A stretch of 64,000 nucleotides of DNA from Mucilaginibacter ginsenosidivorax (GTDB lineage Bacteria > Bacteroidota > Bacteroidia > Sphingobacteriales > Sphingobacteriaceae). Location: positions 4,030,001-4,094,000 of the forward strand of contig NZ_CP042437.1 of NCBI RefSeq assembly GCF_007971525.1. The letters are read 5' to 3'. Under the pieces are notes generated by a model. It did no database searches, was not told the origin of the DNA, and was given only the letters and a program-made list of their open reading frames with translations. The stretch's first letter is position 1. Every line of letters begins with the position of its first letter. Below are positions 17,797-27,007 of the stretch, in pieces. A program made the translations under genes and the position numbers.

Positions 17797-19788
17797 ATGT
17801 CTGTTAAGCGTGTTTGGCCGGTGTTATGCCTGGTTCTGTTGTTTATTACTGATTTGGCCAGTGGCCAGGGTAGTGCTTCTTTAGGTGCGCAAAAAATTAA
17901 AATTCCGGGTGCCAAACCTATCAGCAAGGATCTGTTTGGGGTGTTTTTTGAAGACCTGAGTTACGCGGCCGATGGCGGCATGTATGCCGAGCTTATCCAG
18001 AACAGGTCATTTGAGTATAGCGCCAGCGACAGAAAAAACTGGAACCCGCTAACCGCCTGGGAGTACACTACCGAGGGCTATGGTTACGGTACCATATCTG
18101 TAGAAACAGCTAAACCCCTGCATCCCAACAATCCGCACTATGTGCAGCTGAATATCGATGACGCCGGGCAGCAGGGTGTGGGCATTACCAATGCCGGGTA
18201 CGATGGCATCAGCATTATAGCCGGCCAGAAATATGATTTTTCTATCTACGTAAGGCAAATATCGGCCAACCCTGTTGATATGCAGGTGCAGCTGCGCGGA
18301 GACAAGGGCGCGGTATACGGTACATTTTCATTCCAAACCCAGGCCGGTCCATGGAAAAAGTATACAGGCACTATTACCGCCACAGCAAACGCCGATTCGG
18401 CAAGCCTCACGGTACTTGCCCGGCAGCGTTCGGTATTGGCAATCGACGAAGTTTCGTTGTTTCCGCACAATACCTTTAAAAATGAGCCGAACGGATTACG
18501 GGCCGATCTTGCCCAGGCCGTTGCCAATCTTCAGCCTAAGTTTCTCCGTTTTCCGGGCGGCTGCCTGGTGCATGGCGATGGTATTAATAACATATACCGC
18601 TGGAAAAACACCATTGGCCCTGTTGAGCGGCGTGTACAGCAGCGCAACATCTGGAATTATCACCAAAGCACAGGCCTGGGCTTTTATGAGTATTTTAGAT
18701 TTTGCGAGGATATTGGCGCCAAACCGCTGCCGGTGGTGGCGGCCGGTGTAAGCTGCCAAAACTCGGGCGGTACCTGGCGGATAGGCGGTACCGGCCAAAA
18801 AGGAATTCCTTTGACCGAAATGAAAAGCTATATCCAGGATGTGCTCGACCTGATAGAATATGCCAATGGGCCCGTTACCTCGGTTTGGGGCTCCAAACGG
18901 GCGACAGCCGGCCATCCAAAACCTTTTAACCTGCAGTATGTGGGTATTGGCAATGAGGACAAGCAAACCAACGATTTCAGGGACCGCTTTAAAATGATAT
19001 ACGATGCCGTACGTGCAAAACATCCCGAAATTACCATCGTGGGCACAGTAGGCCCTTCACCGGCAGGTGAAGATTACGACCTTGGATGGAAGTTTGCCGA
19101 CCAGCTATCGGTGCCCGTTGTTGACGAACACTTTTACGAAAAGCCCGAATGGTTCCTGAAAAATAATAACCGGTATGACAGCTACCGCCGGCCAAAATCA
19201 AAAGTATACATCGGCGAATATGCATCATGGGGCAACACCCTTGTCAACGCGCTTTCGGAAGCCGCTTTTATGACCAGCCTTGAACGTAATGGCGATATTG
19301 TGCAAATGGCATCCTACGCGCCGCTGCTGGCCAATCTTAAACATACCTCATGGAACCCCAACCTCATCTATTTTAATAACAAAACCCTGGCACCCACGGT
19401 AAATTACTATGTACAGCAATTATTCTCGGCTAACCAGGGCGATGTGTACATTCCCAATGCTATATCATTTAACCAGCCCGGTGCCCGTGCCGACTCGACC
19501 CTGGCAGCATCATGCGTGCAAAACAGTAAAACCGGCGATATTATTTTAAAAATAGTGAACGCCGGCCCGCATACTGCAACTGCCAGCGCAAATCTTGCGG
19601 GTTTGGGTATCGCTACCACCAAAGCCACAATTGAGGTGTTGCAGGGGCAACCATCTGATAAAAACACCATCGATAATCCTAAAAACATAGTGCCTTCACA
19701 TGCCGAAATCAGCGTAGCGCAACTGGGCAGCTACGCAGTACCGCCCTATTCGTTAAGTGTGATACGCATCAGCTTAAAAGGAAATTAA
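17797..19788 (+). CDS. alpha-L-arabinofuranosidase, GH51
   Basis: 663 residues from the ATG at 17797, chosen because it begins a clean signal peptide (MSVKRVWPVLCLVLLFITDLASGQG). An ATG at 17749 would add 16 residues and spoil the signal. The N-terminal part has the GH51 opening FGVFFEDLSYAADGGMYAEL, interrupted by a CBM4/9-like beta-sandwich (about 75-210). The barrel then carries acid/base Glu in YVGIGNEDKQTNDF and nucleophile Glu in KVYIGEYASWG. A C-terminal beta domain follows. GH51 enzymes release terminal alpha-L-arabinofuranosyl residues with retention. The final gene of the hydrolase cluster, it presumably finishes the oligosaccharides made by the GH43 enzymes. Confidence 0.93.
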   Translation: MSVKRVWPVLCLVLLFITDLASGQGSASLGAQKIKIPGAKPISKDLFGVFFEDLSYAADGGMYAELIQNRSFEYSASDRKNWNPLTAWEYTTEGYGYGTISVETAKPLHPNNPHYVQLNIDDAGQQGVGITNAGYDGISIIAGQKYDFSIYVRQISANPVDMQVQLRGDKGAVYGTFSFQTQAGPWKKYTGTITATANADSASLTVLARQRSVLAIDEVSLFPHNTFKNEPNGLRADLAQAVANLQPKFLRFPGGCLVHGDGINNIYRWKNTIGPVERRVQQRNIWNYHQSTGLGFYEYFRFCEDIGAKPLPVVAAGVSCQNSGGTWRIGGTGQKGIPLTEMKSYIQDVLDLIEYANGPVTSVWGSKRATAGHPKPFNLQYVGIGNEDKQTNDFRDRFKMIYDAVRAKHPEITIVGTVGPSPAGEDYDLGWKFADQLSVPVVDEHFYEKPEWFLKNNNRYDSYRRPKSKVYIGEYASWGNTLVNALSEAAFMTSLERNGDIVQMASYAPLLANLKHTSWNPNLIYFNNKTLAPTVNYYVQQLFSANQGDVYIPNAISFNQPGARADSTLAASCVQNSKTGDIILKIVNAGPHTATASANLAGLGIATTKATIEVLQGQPSDKNTIDNPKNIVPSHAEISVAQLGSYAVPPYSLSVIRISLKGN

Positions 19789-19897
19789 TGTATGGTTGAA
19801 TTTATGGCAGCTGGCCATAAAGCTTAGGAAGGTTTATTTTTTAGAGAGGCACAGTACTACATCAGGCTTAACCCCGCGGGGACAAAATATTTCATAA

Positions 19898-19923
19898 AAA
19901 GGGGATAGCTTTCGCTTCCCCTT
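19898..19923 (-). terminator. terminator after the 1138-aa gene
   Basis: On the minus strand AAGGGGAAGC pairs with GCTATCCCCTT, with one bulge, around a GAAA loop and is followed by T residues. It lies 30 bp past the stop. Confidence 0.65.
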
Positions 19924-19952
19924 ACAATTTTACAGTATGAATTAAATATTTA

Positions 19953-22900
19953 TTACTGGCTGTAACTGGCTGCTTCGGCTATCTGCAATCCCGAATACCC
20001 TAAATTACCGATAACGATAGCTGCTACACCGCCTGCTTTAACATAGGCGTTATCTACACATACCGCTGCACAGTAGCCCCATCGAACGAGATATGATAAG
20101 CAAAAAGATGTTTCGTCTAATATGGCCAGCGTCCGGGAGTTATCGGCTGGTTCGTTACTCAGCTCTACCAGGTGCTCTATAGTAAACACAAGGTTGGCAA
20201 TACCAATTAAAGCATCGGCTATTGAACCAATTTTTCTGTGCTGCGAAATTGCAGGTACCTTGCCGGATGTAATCACCAGGTTAAAGATCCTTAAACCTAA
20301 AAACACTTTTGCCGCTATTGAATAAGGTGTATCCTGCACCGGCCGTTGTGGATCAAGGAAGCTGGCAAGGCCCCAGGTAACACCACTAAGTATGGAGAAA
20401 AATGCACTTGCTTTACCTTCTTCATTCGCAGGATTTGGGTCTACGGCATCAGCTGCGCTCACTGGCGTGTTTAAAATACCTGCTATGCCGCTCATGACAT
20501 GAAATGCTTTAAAACTTTTAGCATCGCCCGTATTGTTGTTTGTTGTGGCTGTGTTTTCGGCGGCAAAATTTGCTGTTAAAGCACCTGCCATCATTTTGTT
20601 TTTAACCATTTCCGGTTGGCCAAAAATCTCAGAAAATGATTTTGCGTTAATGAATTTTGATGTTTGGGCATTATCAGGAAATGGGGCCTCATTAAATACA
20701 ACTTTATACAATAACGTGCCCGGGATAGCCACTACCCAGGTAAGTATATCCATTAATGATGGCAGGCTAATACCAAAATCGGCAAGGATATCTGAAACTA
20801 CCGGGATATGAAATTCATCGTTTAACAATTCAAATACTTTATTAGCGACAATAAAAATCACATCAAATACAGCATCTAAAACATTTTTTGCGGTATCTAA
20901 TATGGTATGCGATAAAATATCCAGGAATTGTTTTACAATATCGGCGATAGGCATCGAATTGATATTTTTAAATAAGTCGATTATTTTACTCACTGTATCA
21001 ATAACCACCTGCTCTTCCTGGTTTATTAAGTTTAATAGTACATCGATAACATTATCAGGATCGGCGGTGGTTGTAGCAGCCGCGGCTTTGGTTAGAGTTG
21101 CATTGTTGATGTTGGAATTTAAATGATGGGATAATAAGTAGCTTGGGGCAGTTTGATGCTGACCGGGGTTGGATAGTTGATTCACTGCGGCGCTGCCCAG
21201 ATTATCAAGGTTGGGCTTATTTAAAAGCCAGCCGTCTAACTTTGCCTCTACGCCCCCGATAAAACCATCGAAGTTTGTTTTTAAATCTTTTAAACCATCA
21301 ATTTGATATTGCAGGAACAGGTTAGTCATGTTTTTGACGGCTTGCTGGGTCCGTTTCATGTCTGCGAGCTCGAACAAAAACTTCAAAAAATCTATCAGAT
21401 CTTTTATGGCTGTTTTAATAGCGTTAAATACATATTCGAATGCCGAGTAAACCTTTTCGACTGCATCTAACACGCTTGAATAAATTTTTTCGCCTATTTT
21501 GGCAACAAAGTGCCATACTTGCCCCGCTTCATCCTCTATCACACTTACAACTGCATTTATACCTGAATCCAGGTACCCTAACAGGTCGCCAAAATCGGCA
21601 ACTATGCTATCACCAATACTCAAAGCACTTATAGTTAAAGCCCCATTGCTGCTAACTCTAAGCATCTGGGCAGTGTCAGGCGCCTTAAATTTATCGTAAG
21701 CCTGTTTTAGCGCGGCATTTGATTTGGCTGCGGCGTTTAAATCATCATCTGATACACCCGAATCAACCAATTGCTTTGTGCTGCCGTTTTGATACGTGAT
21801 AGTTGCCTTTTTTAAGTCATTGCTGGTATTAAGCTGCGTAACTTTATCAATTGTTTTAGCCATCGGGTCTATTTGTGCCAATGGGGTATTGTCGCTATCA
21901 GATATCGTGATTTTATTTCCGTTTAATGATTTTACACTTTCGATAATGGTTATTGAACCCATCGCATCCGTGCTTACCGGTATAGCTTTAGTATCTAAAA
22001 TATAATAAAGATTATTGATGTAGAAGCTGCTGCGTGTGCCTGCGCTTATCATTAAAGAATGATTTGGCAAGGGTTGGTTAAACTCGTCTGTAGCTACTAT
22101 CCGTGTAGTATATGAATCTATTTTAATACTTGGCGAAGTAGGTAACGGCGCGGGTAAGTGTATATGCTCCTGTCTCCAGATAGTTGTCTCGGGCGATTGG
22201 GTCATTTTTACCAGGTCGATATCGCCTACGGCAAAAAAAGTATTGCCATTGTTTACCGCATTGATGTAGGGCGATATCACATCAACCTTTGTTAAAATGG
22301 GTAAAGGAACACTCCATGCAGATGCCATAGTGATCTGGCTAACCGGGCAATAGGTGTAAAAAACCTGGTTGGCTTCGTTTAAACCCCAAACATAAACCCT
22401 ATCGTTTGTGCTGCCTGCAAACAGGTATTTCACTTCTTCAAATAAATCGTTATTGAATAGCGGCTGGCCTACGGCCCCGGATGTAAGCTGCGTACTACTG
22501 GAAAAATAGTATAACCCGTTGCCGCTTGTGCAAAATAAATCGGTTGACAGATCGGAATTCCTGGATGCTGCTATACTATCGGCAATTAAACCATTTGGGA
22601 GATTAAGTAAGGTGGGATTGGCCGGCCCATCGCCAAATATGTTTTGAAGCGGTGTAAAAATAAGCTGCCCGTTTGCAGCCGCTTTTCCGGCTGTATATAA
22701 ACCATCTATCATTCCATTTTGCATCCTGCCCATGCAAGTGCTGTATTGCCCGGCTTCAACATCCACACTGATATCGTGCAGCTGCCAGTAGTGTTCATTT
22801 GGTTTAGTTTGATCGATATAAAAGCGTTTAATATTTTTAACAGTGCTTGATGGGTCGCGGATAATATCTATAACTATGTACTCAACCCCGCCTGTACTTT

Positions 22901-23369
22901 CCGAAAAAAACACATCTGCTACCTGTAGTTTTGGTGCTTTAAAATCTGGACAATCATATGGGTAATTAACCCAGGCCGGAGCATTGCACCAGGCTAAATT
23001 TTGATTGGAATTACCTAAAGATAAATACAGGCTATCGGCACCATCGTTATCAGTGACGATCATGGCCAAGCTTACCGAACCATCGTGCACACTTTGGCTG
23101 GCACCGAAAGTGCGGCATACTGTATTTGATTTCCCGGGGAAATCTTTGGCAATTTGAGCCGTACTTAAATCTATATCAGACCAACCGGCCGCCGTTGTGC
23201 CGCTATCTTCTTTTAAAAGGTTAAATGCGCCGTTGGTGCCTATAGTAAATAACAGGGCGTGCCCGTTGTTGCTTTGCAAAGCCGTAAACTTTTTTAATGG
23301 CGATACAACAGAGGCATGCACATAATTTGTCATCAATTCTGATGAACTATTGATAATTGTTTTTGACAT
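19953..23369 (-). CDS. unrecognised 1138-aa protein: propeller-like N terminus, amphipathic helical middle, hydrophobic C terminus
   Basis: No signal peptide and no T9SS tail. Residues about 20-400 show repeated beta motifs of a propeller (YLFAGSTNDRVYVWGLNEANQVFY is typical). About 415-500 resembles an Ig- or transthyretin-like domain. About 590-690 is a run of amphipathic helices (DAVEKVYSAFEYVFNAIKTA, IKDLIDFLKFLFELAD), repeated in type at 770-890 (ILDTAKNVLDAVFDVIFIVA). Residues 955-1138 are hydrophobic and Gly/Ala-rich (VAAIVIGNLGYSGLQIAEAA). The helical part resembles pore-forming or membrane-remodelling proteins, and I recall similar hypothetical proteins in fungi and other bacteria, but no known function. 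It follows the 580-aa gene on the same strand by 100 bp, with a perfect inverted repeat between them. Confidence 0.6.
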   Translation of the reverse strand: MSKTIINSSSELMTNYVHASVVSPLKKFTALQSNNGHALLFTIGTNGAFNLLKEDSGTTAAGWSDIDLSTAQIAKDFPGKSNTVCRTFGASQSVHDGSVSLAMIVTDNDGADSLYLSLGNSNQNLAWCNAPAWVNYPYDCPDFKAPKLQVADVFFSESTGGVEYIVIDIIRDPSSTVKNIKRFYIDQTKPNEHYWQLHDISVDVEAGQYSTCMGRMQNGMIDGLYTAGKAAANGQLIFTPLQNIFGDGPANPTLLNLPNGLIADSIAASRNSDLSTDLFCTSGNGLYYFSSSTQLTSGAVGQPLFNNDLFEEVKYLFAGSTNDRVYVWGLNEANQVFYTYCPVSQITMASAWSVPLPILTKVDVISPYINAVNNGNTFFAVGDIDLVKMTQSPETTIWRQEHIHLPAPLPTSPSIKIDSYTTRIVATDEFNQPLPNHSLMISAGTRSSFYINNLYYILDTKAIPVSTDAMGSITIIESVKSLNGNKITISDSDNTPLAQIDPMAKTIDKVTQLNTSNDLKKATITYQNGSTKQLVDSGVSDDDLNAAAKSNAALKQAYDKFKAPDTAQMLRVSSNGALTISALSIGDSIVADFGDLLGYLDSGINAVVSVIEDEAGQVWHFVAKIGEKIYSSVLDAVEKVYSAFEYVFNAIKTAIKDLIDFLKFLFELADMKRTQQAVKNMTNLFLQYQIDGLKDLKTNFDGFIGGVEAKLDGWLLNKPNLDNLGSAAVNQLSNPGQHQTAPSYLLSHHLNSNINNATLTKAAAATTTADPDNVIDVLLNLINQEEQVVIDTVSKIIDLFKNINSMPIADIVKQFLDILSHTILDTAKNVLDAVFDVIFIVANKVFELLNDEFHIPVVSDILADFGISLPSLMDILTWVVAIPGTLLYKVVFNEAPFPDNAQTSKFINAKSFSEIFGQPEMVKNKMMAGALTANFAAENTATTNNNTGDAKSFKAFHVMSGIAGILNTPVSAADAVDPNPANEEGKASAFFSILSGVTWGLASFLDPQRPVQDTPYSIAAKVFLGLRIFNLVITSGKVPAISQHRKIGSIADALIGIANLVFTIEHLVELSNEPADNSRTLAILDETSFCLSYLVRWGYCAAVCVDNAYVKAGGVAAIVIGNLGYSGLQIAEAASYSQ

Positions 23370-23386
23370 GACTGGTTTAGTTTAAT

Positions 23387-23455
23387 AAAGTTCATTGCCC
23401 GCAAACGACTATCCCGGCTTATAAAATGCAGTTTAGCTGCCGGGCAATGAACTTT
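23387..23455. repeat. perfect 15-bp inverted repeat between the two large unusual genes
   Basis: AAAGTTCATTGCCCG (23387-23401) is the exact reverse complement of CGGGCAATGAACTTT (23441-23455), with a 39-base loop. It has no T-tract, so it is not a standard terminator. It may be an mRNA processing, stability or attenuation structure in the shared transcript. Confidence 0.75.
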
Positions 23456-23469
23456 GATGTGTAAATTAA

Positions 23470-25212
23470 TTATGATGGGCTTTGATAGGTAATTTTGCAA
23501 ACCAGGTCCTGGTTGTCAGAAAATGAAGCGTCTTTGTAAGCAAATACTTTTGTACCCGGAAAAACAAAATTCCGTAAATCCGCACCAGGTAAATAGCTTG
23601 TAAAGCTTGTGCCTACAAAACCGGTTACCGTATTTTTAACATCGTTGGCTATATCTTTAATATTGGTGAACAGGTTATCGAGCCAACTTGGGTCCGGGTC
23701 TTCTGACTGATCGTTAGTTGTACTTACCGGGGCACTCAGGAGCAAATCGCCGCTTTGGCTTGCCGATAACGTATATACATCGGTAATGGTTTTATTATAA
23801 ACATCGCAGCCTGTACCACTTAAATCCCATTTGACGTACGCATGAATTTTTAAATGTTGTACTATAGTTAATTGGTTGCCGCTTACGCTTACTGTGCAGT
23901 CGTAGCTACTGCCTAAATCCAATTCGCCGTGAGTAGCTCCGGAATCGGTGGTATCCCGTTGTTCGCTTGTGTACCCTATCCTTATAATAGTACCAAGATT
24001 ACCGGCCTCAGATACTACCGCGGCAGTTTGTGGCGTATTGTTTTTGGTCAACGTCCATGAATAATTCACAACACCGGTAATCCAGCTATCCGAGTTGTGA
24101 CTGACATATACACTTACGCCTATACATGAACGGGATGCCGTTTGCATTAATTGGTTTTTAAAATAATTGGCTATCGTATTCCTGTTAATGGCAATGATGC
24201 CGCTTTCGTCGTCTACCTCTGATGGCTCCACCCAATTCCAGGTAAACGATGAAAGCGCTGGTAAAGGTTTGTTGTCTGCCGCGCATACATAACAAAGTGC
24301 AGCCACGTTTTTTTGCTCCGGCGTTGGCGAGGATATTACAATCCCATTGCCATCTACAAACTGGTCTACAACCCGTTCCATTGCCGTTAACCTTAACGTA
24401 GACCCATCTGGCGTATTGGATATGGCACGTACAGATAATATAGGCTCGCCTTCATTCTTTAAAATGCCAAAATACAGGTTTGTAAACGATTTGGTAAGCA
24501 TTAAAGCTGCGTTAGAACCCGGAGGAATCCCCTTAAACGTGGGCACAGTTTGCAGGGCAGCGTTATCCAAATCAAAAAGTAACTGTTGAATACTAAATGC
24601 ACCCGAACCAAGGTTATAAAGTTTGGCTTTTAAAGCAGCCTGTTCATCGGGGTGGTTATTAAAATACGTGGTGTTTAATTCCCTATCTAAATCGGCATAC
24701 ACCAAGTTTACGGTGTTGGAAAAATACCATGGGGTATCTGATGGCTGGCTCCACACATTCCAGCTACCCACACCGCCAAAGCCACTGGGCGGCGAGTTTT
24801 GAATAACCGTAAATTCGCTGCACAATAAATTGAAGGTGACATTTGATGCCGACGAGCCCAGGTCGATAGTTGGGGGCAAATTTGCCGGTAATATACCAGC
24901 CGGCAGGCCTGCGGTAATTTTTAATGCGCACACAAACATACTTTGTGTTAACTTAGTAATCCGGGCATCATTGTAAGGCGTACCATCGGGGATATCAAAG
25001 GGGTTGATACCTGTTTTTGTTACCAGATCTTCCACCGTAATAGGGGTGGTCGGGTTGCCTAAAGAATCTGCCAAAAAACAGATATATGTTGTTGGCTGTT
25101 TAATTTTATACAAGTATTCTTTCATTGTAGAATTGATACTTGCCTGCGTTGTTGCTACTACAAAGTCGTAGCCATAATGAGGGTCGGAAAGGAATGATTG
25201 TTTTGCGCTCAT
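23470..25212 (-). CDS. unrecognised 580-aa protein, possible TULIP/P47-like
   Basis: No signal peptide. The N terminus (HYGYDFVVATTQASINSTMK, residues 12-31) recalls the GWDxVxAxxxxxxN start of P47/OrfX-type TULIP proteins known from botulinum neurotoxin clusters and relatives. That resemblance is from memory and weak. The rest is mainly beta-rich with repeated amphipathic strands (for example YDCTVSVSGNQLTIVQHLKIHAYVK at about 440-465, in the part from HGELDLGSS). A short helical, hydrophobic patch lies near 525-550 (WLDNLFTNIKDIANDVKNT). It precedes the 1138-aa gene by 100 bp and is likely its operon partner. Other possibilities are a lipid-binding or tubular beta protein unrelated to toxins. 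Confidence 0.58.
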   Translation of the reverse strand: MSAKQSFLSDPHYGYDFVVATTQASINSTMKEYLYKIKQPTTYICFLADSLGNPTTPITVEDLVTKTGINPFDIPDGTPYNDARITKLTQSMFVCALKITAGLPAGILPANLPPTIDLGSSASNVTFNLLCSEFTVIQNSPPSGFGGVGSWNVWSQPSDTPWYFSNTVNLVYADLDRELNTTYFNNHPDEQAALKAKLYNLGSGAFSIQQLLFDLDNAALQTVPTFKGIPPGSNAALMLTKSFTNLYFGILKNEGEPILSVRAISNTPDGSTLRLTAMERVVDQFVDGNGIVISSPTPEQKNVAALCYVCAADNKPLPALSSFTWNWVEPSEVDDESGIIAINRNTIANYFKNQLMQTASRSCIGVSVYVSHNSDSWITGVVNYSWTLTKNNTPQTAAVVSEAGNLGTIIRIGYTSEQRDTTDSGATHGELDLGSSYDCTVSVSGNQLTIVQHLKIHAYVKWDLSGTGCDVYNKTITDVYTLSASQSGDLLLSAPVSTTNDQSEDPDPSWLDNLFTNIKDIANDVKNTVTGFVGTSFTSYLPGADLRNFVFPGTKVFAYKDASFSDNQDLVCKITYQSPS

Positions 25213-25565
25213 GAGATTTGTTTTTTATTTTTTATTTTTTTTGTGAGTTTATCCTATGGTTTACTCTCGGGCTGATACACGCATAGCCAGATTAAAAAAA
25301 GGATAGTTGCTGTTTGGTAGTTGCCTTTTTAGGTTAGGTTTTGCGGGTTGTTTATCTGGCACCCTCCCATTGTTTTAATTTTTTTGATAAACCTACTCTG
25401 TTAAGGCTTTTCGGTATCGGCCTTTGTCTATTTATTTTTAAGCGCTTATTGGTTTTGACATTTCAAAGTAACGGGATATAGGCGGGCGGTTTAAGCGCAG
25501 TAATGCGGCTAATATAAATCAGGTAGTAATACGGGGGTGTTAAAGTAATAGTACGTACGCCAGGG
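25213..25565. other. spacer upstream of the two-gene unusual locus
   Basis: 353 bp without a gene. It has a T-rich stretch next to the ATG of the 580-aa gene (25217-25241) and an otherwise ordinary base composition. It probably carries the promoter for the 580-aa and 1138-aa genes. No palindromic operator was evident. Confidence 0.4.
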
Positions 25566-26231
25566 CTAAATCACCTCTATAAGCTGGTGCTTTACGGCGT
25601 ACAATACCAGGCCGGCGGTATTGCGGCTTTGGGTTTTAAGGAGCAGGTTGTTACGATGGCCTTCTACAGTGCGGATGCTTAAAAATAGCTTTTGGGCAAT
25701 TTCGGAGCTGGCATATTCTTTACAGATCAGTTCAAGCACTTCTTTTTCGCGGTTGGTAAGCTCAAAGGGCGAGGTGCTGAAAACGTTTGTACTTTTGCCA
25801 CGCCGGGCCGCGGCATTCTGGATAGCCGCCAGTGTTTGCCTGTTAATGTAAAAGCCGGTGTGATGAACGGTTTGAATGGCGGTAATCAGTTCTTCCTTAT
25901 CGCAATTTTTAAAAAGATAAGCGGATGCACCCGCCGAAACCATTTTGGCGATAAGCCTTTCCTGCGAATGTACAGATAGCACCATCACTTTTATTTGCGG
26001 GTATTGTTGCTGTAGCAATTGGTTAAGCTCGATGCCGTTCATGCCGGGCATATTCATATCCAGCAACAGTACCTGGGGGAGGGACGGGATTGTTTTTAAA
26101 ATTTCAAGCAGGGCAGCAGCGCTGCCGGCATCGGCAACCAACTCAAAATTGGGCACACTGTTAATGAGTATTGCCAGGCTTTGCCTGAAAATATTCTGAT
26201 CGTCGACGATGGCTACCCTAATTTGCTCCAT
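25566..26231 (-). CDS. NarL/FixJ-type response regulator
   Basis: In this 221-residue protein the receiver domain has the acidic pair VAIVDDQ, phosphoacceptor Asp in LLLDMNMPGMNG, the Ser/Thr position in VMVLSVHSQ and Lys in AYLFKNCDKEE. The C-terminal LuxR-type HTH is at about 155-215 (LTNREKEVLELICKEYASSEIAQKLFLSIRTVEGHR in two halves). It binds DNA on phosphorylation by its partner kinase. Its ATG overlaps the last base of the kinase stop, so the pair is translationally coupled. Targets are unknown. The next genes in the same direction are the two large unusual genes, 353 bp further on. Confidence 0.95.
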   Translation of the reverse strand: MEQIRVAIVDDQNIFRQSLAILINSVPNFELVADAGSAAALLEILKTIPSLPQVLLLDMNMPGMNGIELNQLLQQQYPQIKVMVLSVHSQERLIAKMVSAGASAYLFKNCDKEELITAIQTVHHTGFYINRQTLAAIQNAAARRGKSTNVFSTSPFELTNREKEVLELICKEYASSEIAQKLFLSIRTVEGHRNNLLLKTQSRNTAGLVLYAVKHQLIEVI

Positions 26232-27007
26232 TAAATATTATCTGTTTTAAGCTGGATGCTCATATTAAACCCATTGCCGCCTGGCCAATCTGTTTGGTAA
26301 GCTGCGCCAATAATGCTCAGCCTGCTTTCTATGTTTTGCCTGCCCATTCCTTTTTTTGTTTTATCGGCAGCAGCAATACCTTGCCCGTCGTCGTGGTAAC
26401 TAATCAGCAGGTGATCGTCTGCTACATCAAAATTAATATTTACATGGCTGGCGTTGGCATGTTTAATGGTATTGTTTAGTAATTCTTCAAAAACCCGGTA
26501 TAAAGACAGGGATACATCGGTACCAAACCGATCTGTTAACGAGTTGGTGTTATCGGTAATGTTTACCTGCAATTTACCGGTGGCGGTAATAAACTCGGCC
26601 AGCTCTTCCAAAGTCCCCATAAAGCCATACAGTTCAAGACCGGGGGGCGACAGGTTATGCGAGATATGCCTTACATCCTGTACAATTTTATCTATCTGGT
26701 GTTTACAGGTGTCTGAAAACTCGCCAATGGCAGTATTATTAAACAATTCAATAGTAATACGGAGGTTTGACAGGGCAGTGCCCACATCGTCATGCAAATC
26801 CTGGCCAATACGTTTGCGCTCCGCCTCCTGCGATACGATAATTGTTTTCAACAGATCCTGCTGGTGCCTGAGCTCCGCCTGTTGTAATTCGCGCTGTTTT
26901 TTTAACAGGTTGTTTTGGTTGCGGATAAAAATAACTACGAAAGATACTACCAGCATGAACACGCCGCCCATGCTGATCAGTAATAAAACGTAAATATTAT
27001 CTTTCAT
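26231..27007 (-). CDS. sensor histidine kinase, HisKA_3 type
   Basis: This 258-residue kinase has one N-terminal transmembrane helix (about 5-28, VLLLISMGGVFMLVVSFVVI) and a short coiled coil, with no sensor domain. The HisKA_3 phosphoacceptor is in ERKRIGQDLHDDVGTALSNL. The ATPase domain has N-box ELLNNTIKHANASH, G1-type YHDDGQGI and GMGRQNIESRLSIIGA. Without its own sensor, the signal probably comes through the adjacent membrane protein, whose gene overlaps this one by 11 bp. Pairs with the downstream regulator. Confidence 0.95.
   Translation of the reverse strand: MKDNIYVLLLISMGGVFMLVVSFVVIFIRNQNNLLKKQRELQQAELRHQQDLLKTIIVSQEAERKRIGQDLHDDVGTALSNLRITIELFNNTAIGEFSDTCKHQIDKIVQDVRHISHNLSPPGLELYGFMGTLEELAEFITATGKLQVNITDNTNSLTDRFGTDVSLSLYRVFEELLNNTIKHANASHVNINFDVADDHLLISYHDDGQGIAAADKTKKGMGRQNIESRLSIIGAAYQTDWPGGNGFNMSIQLKTDNI

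Noticed and set aside
18496..19023. 175-codon open frame antisense to the GH51 gene
   Set aside because: The GH51 frame is complete with catalytic motifs; the antisense frame has no family pattern.
26454..26993. 179-codon open frame antisense to the histidine kinase
   Set aside because: Kinase motifs are all on the minus strand; the antisense frame is a shadow.
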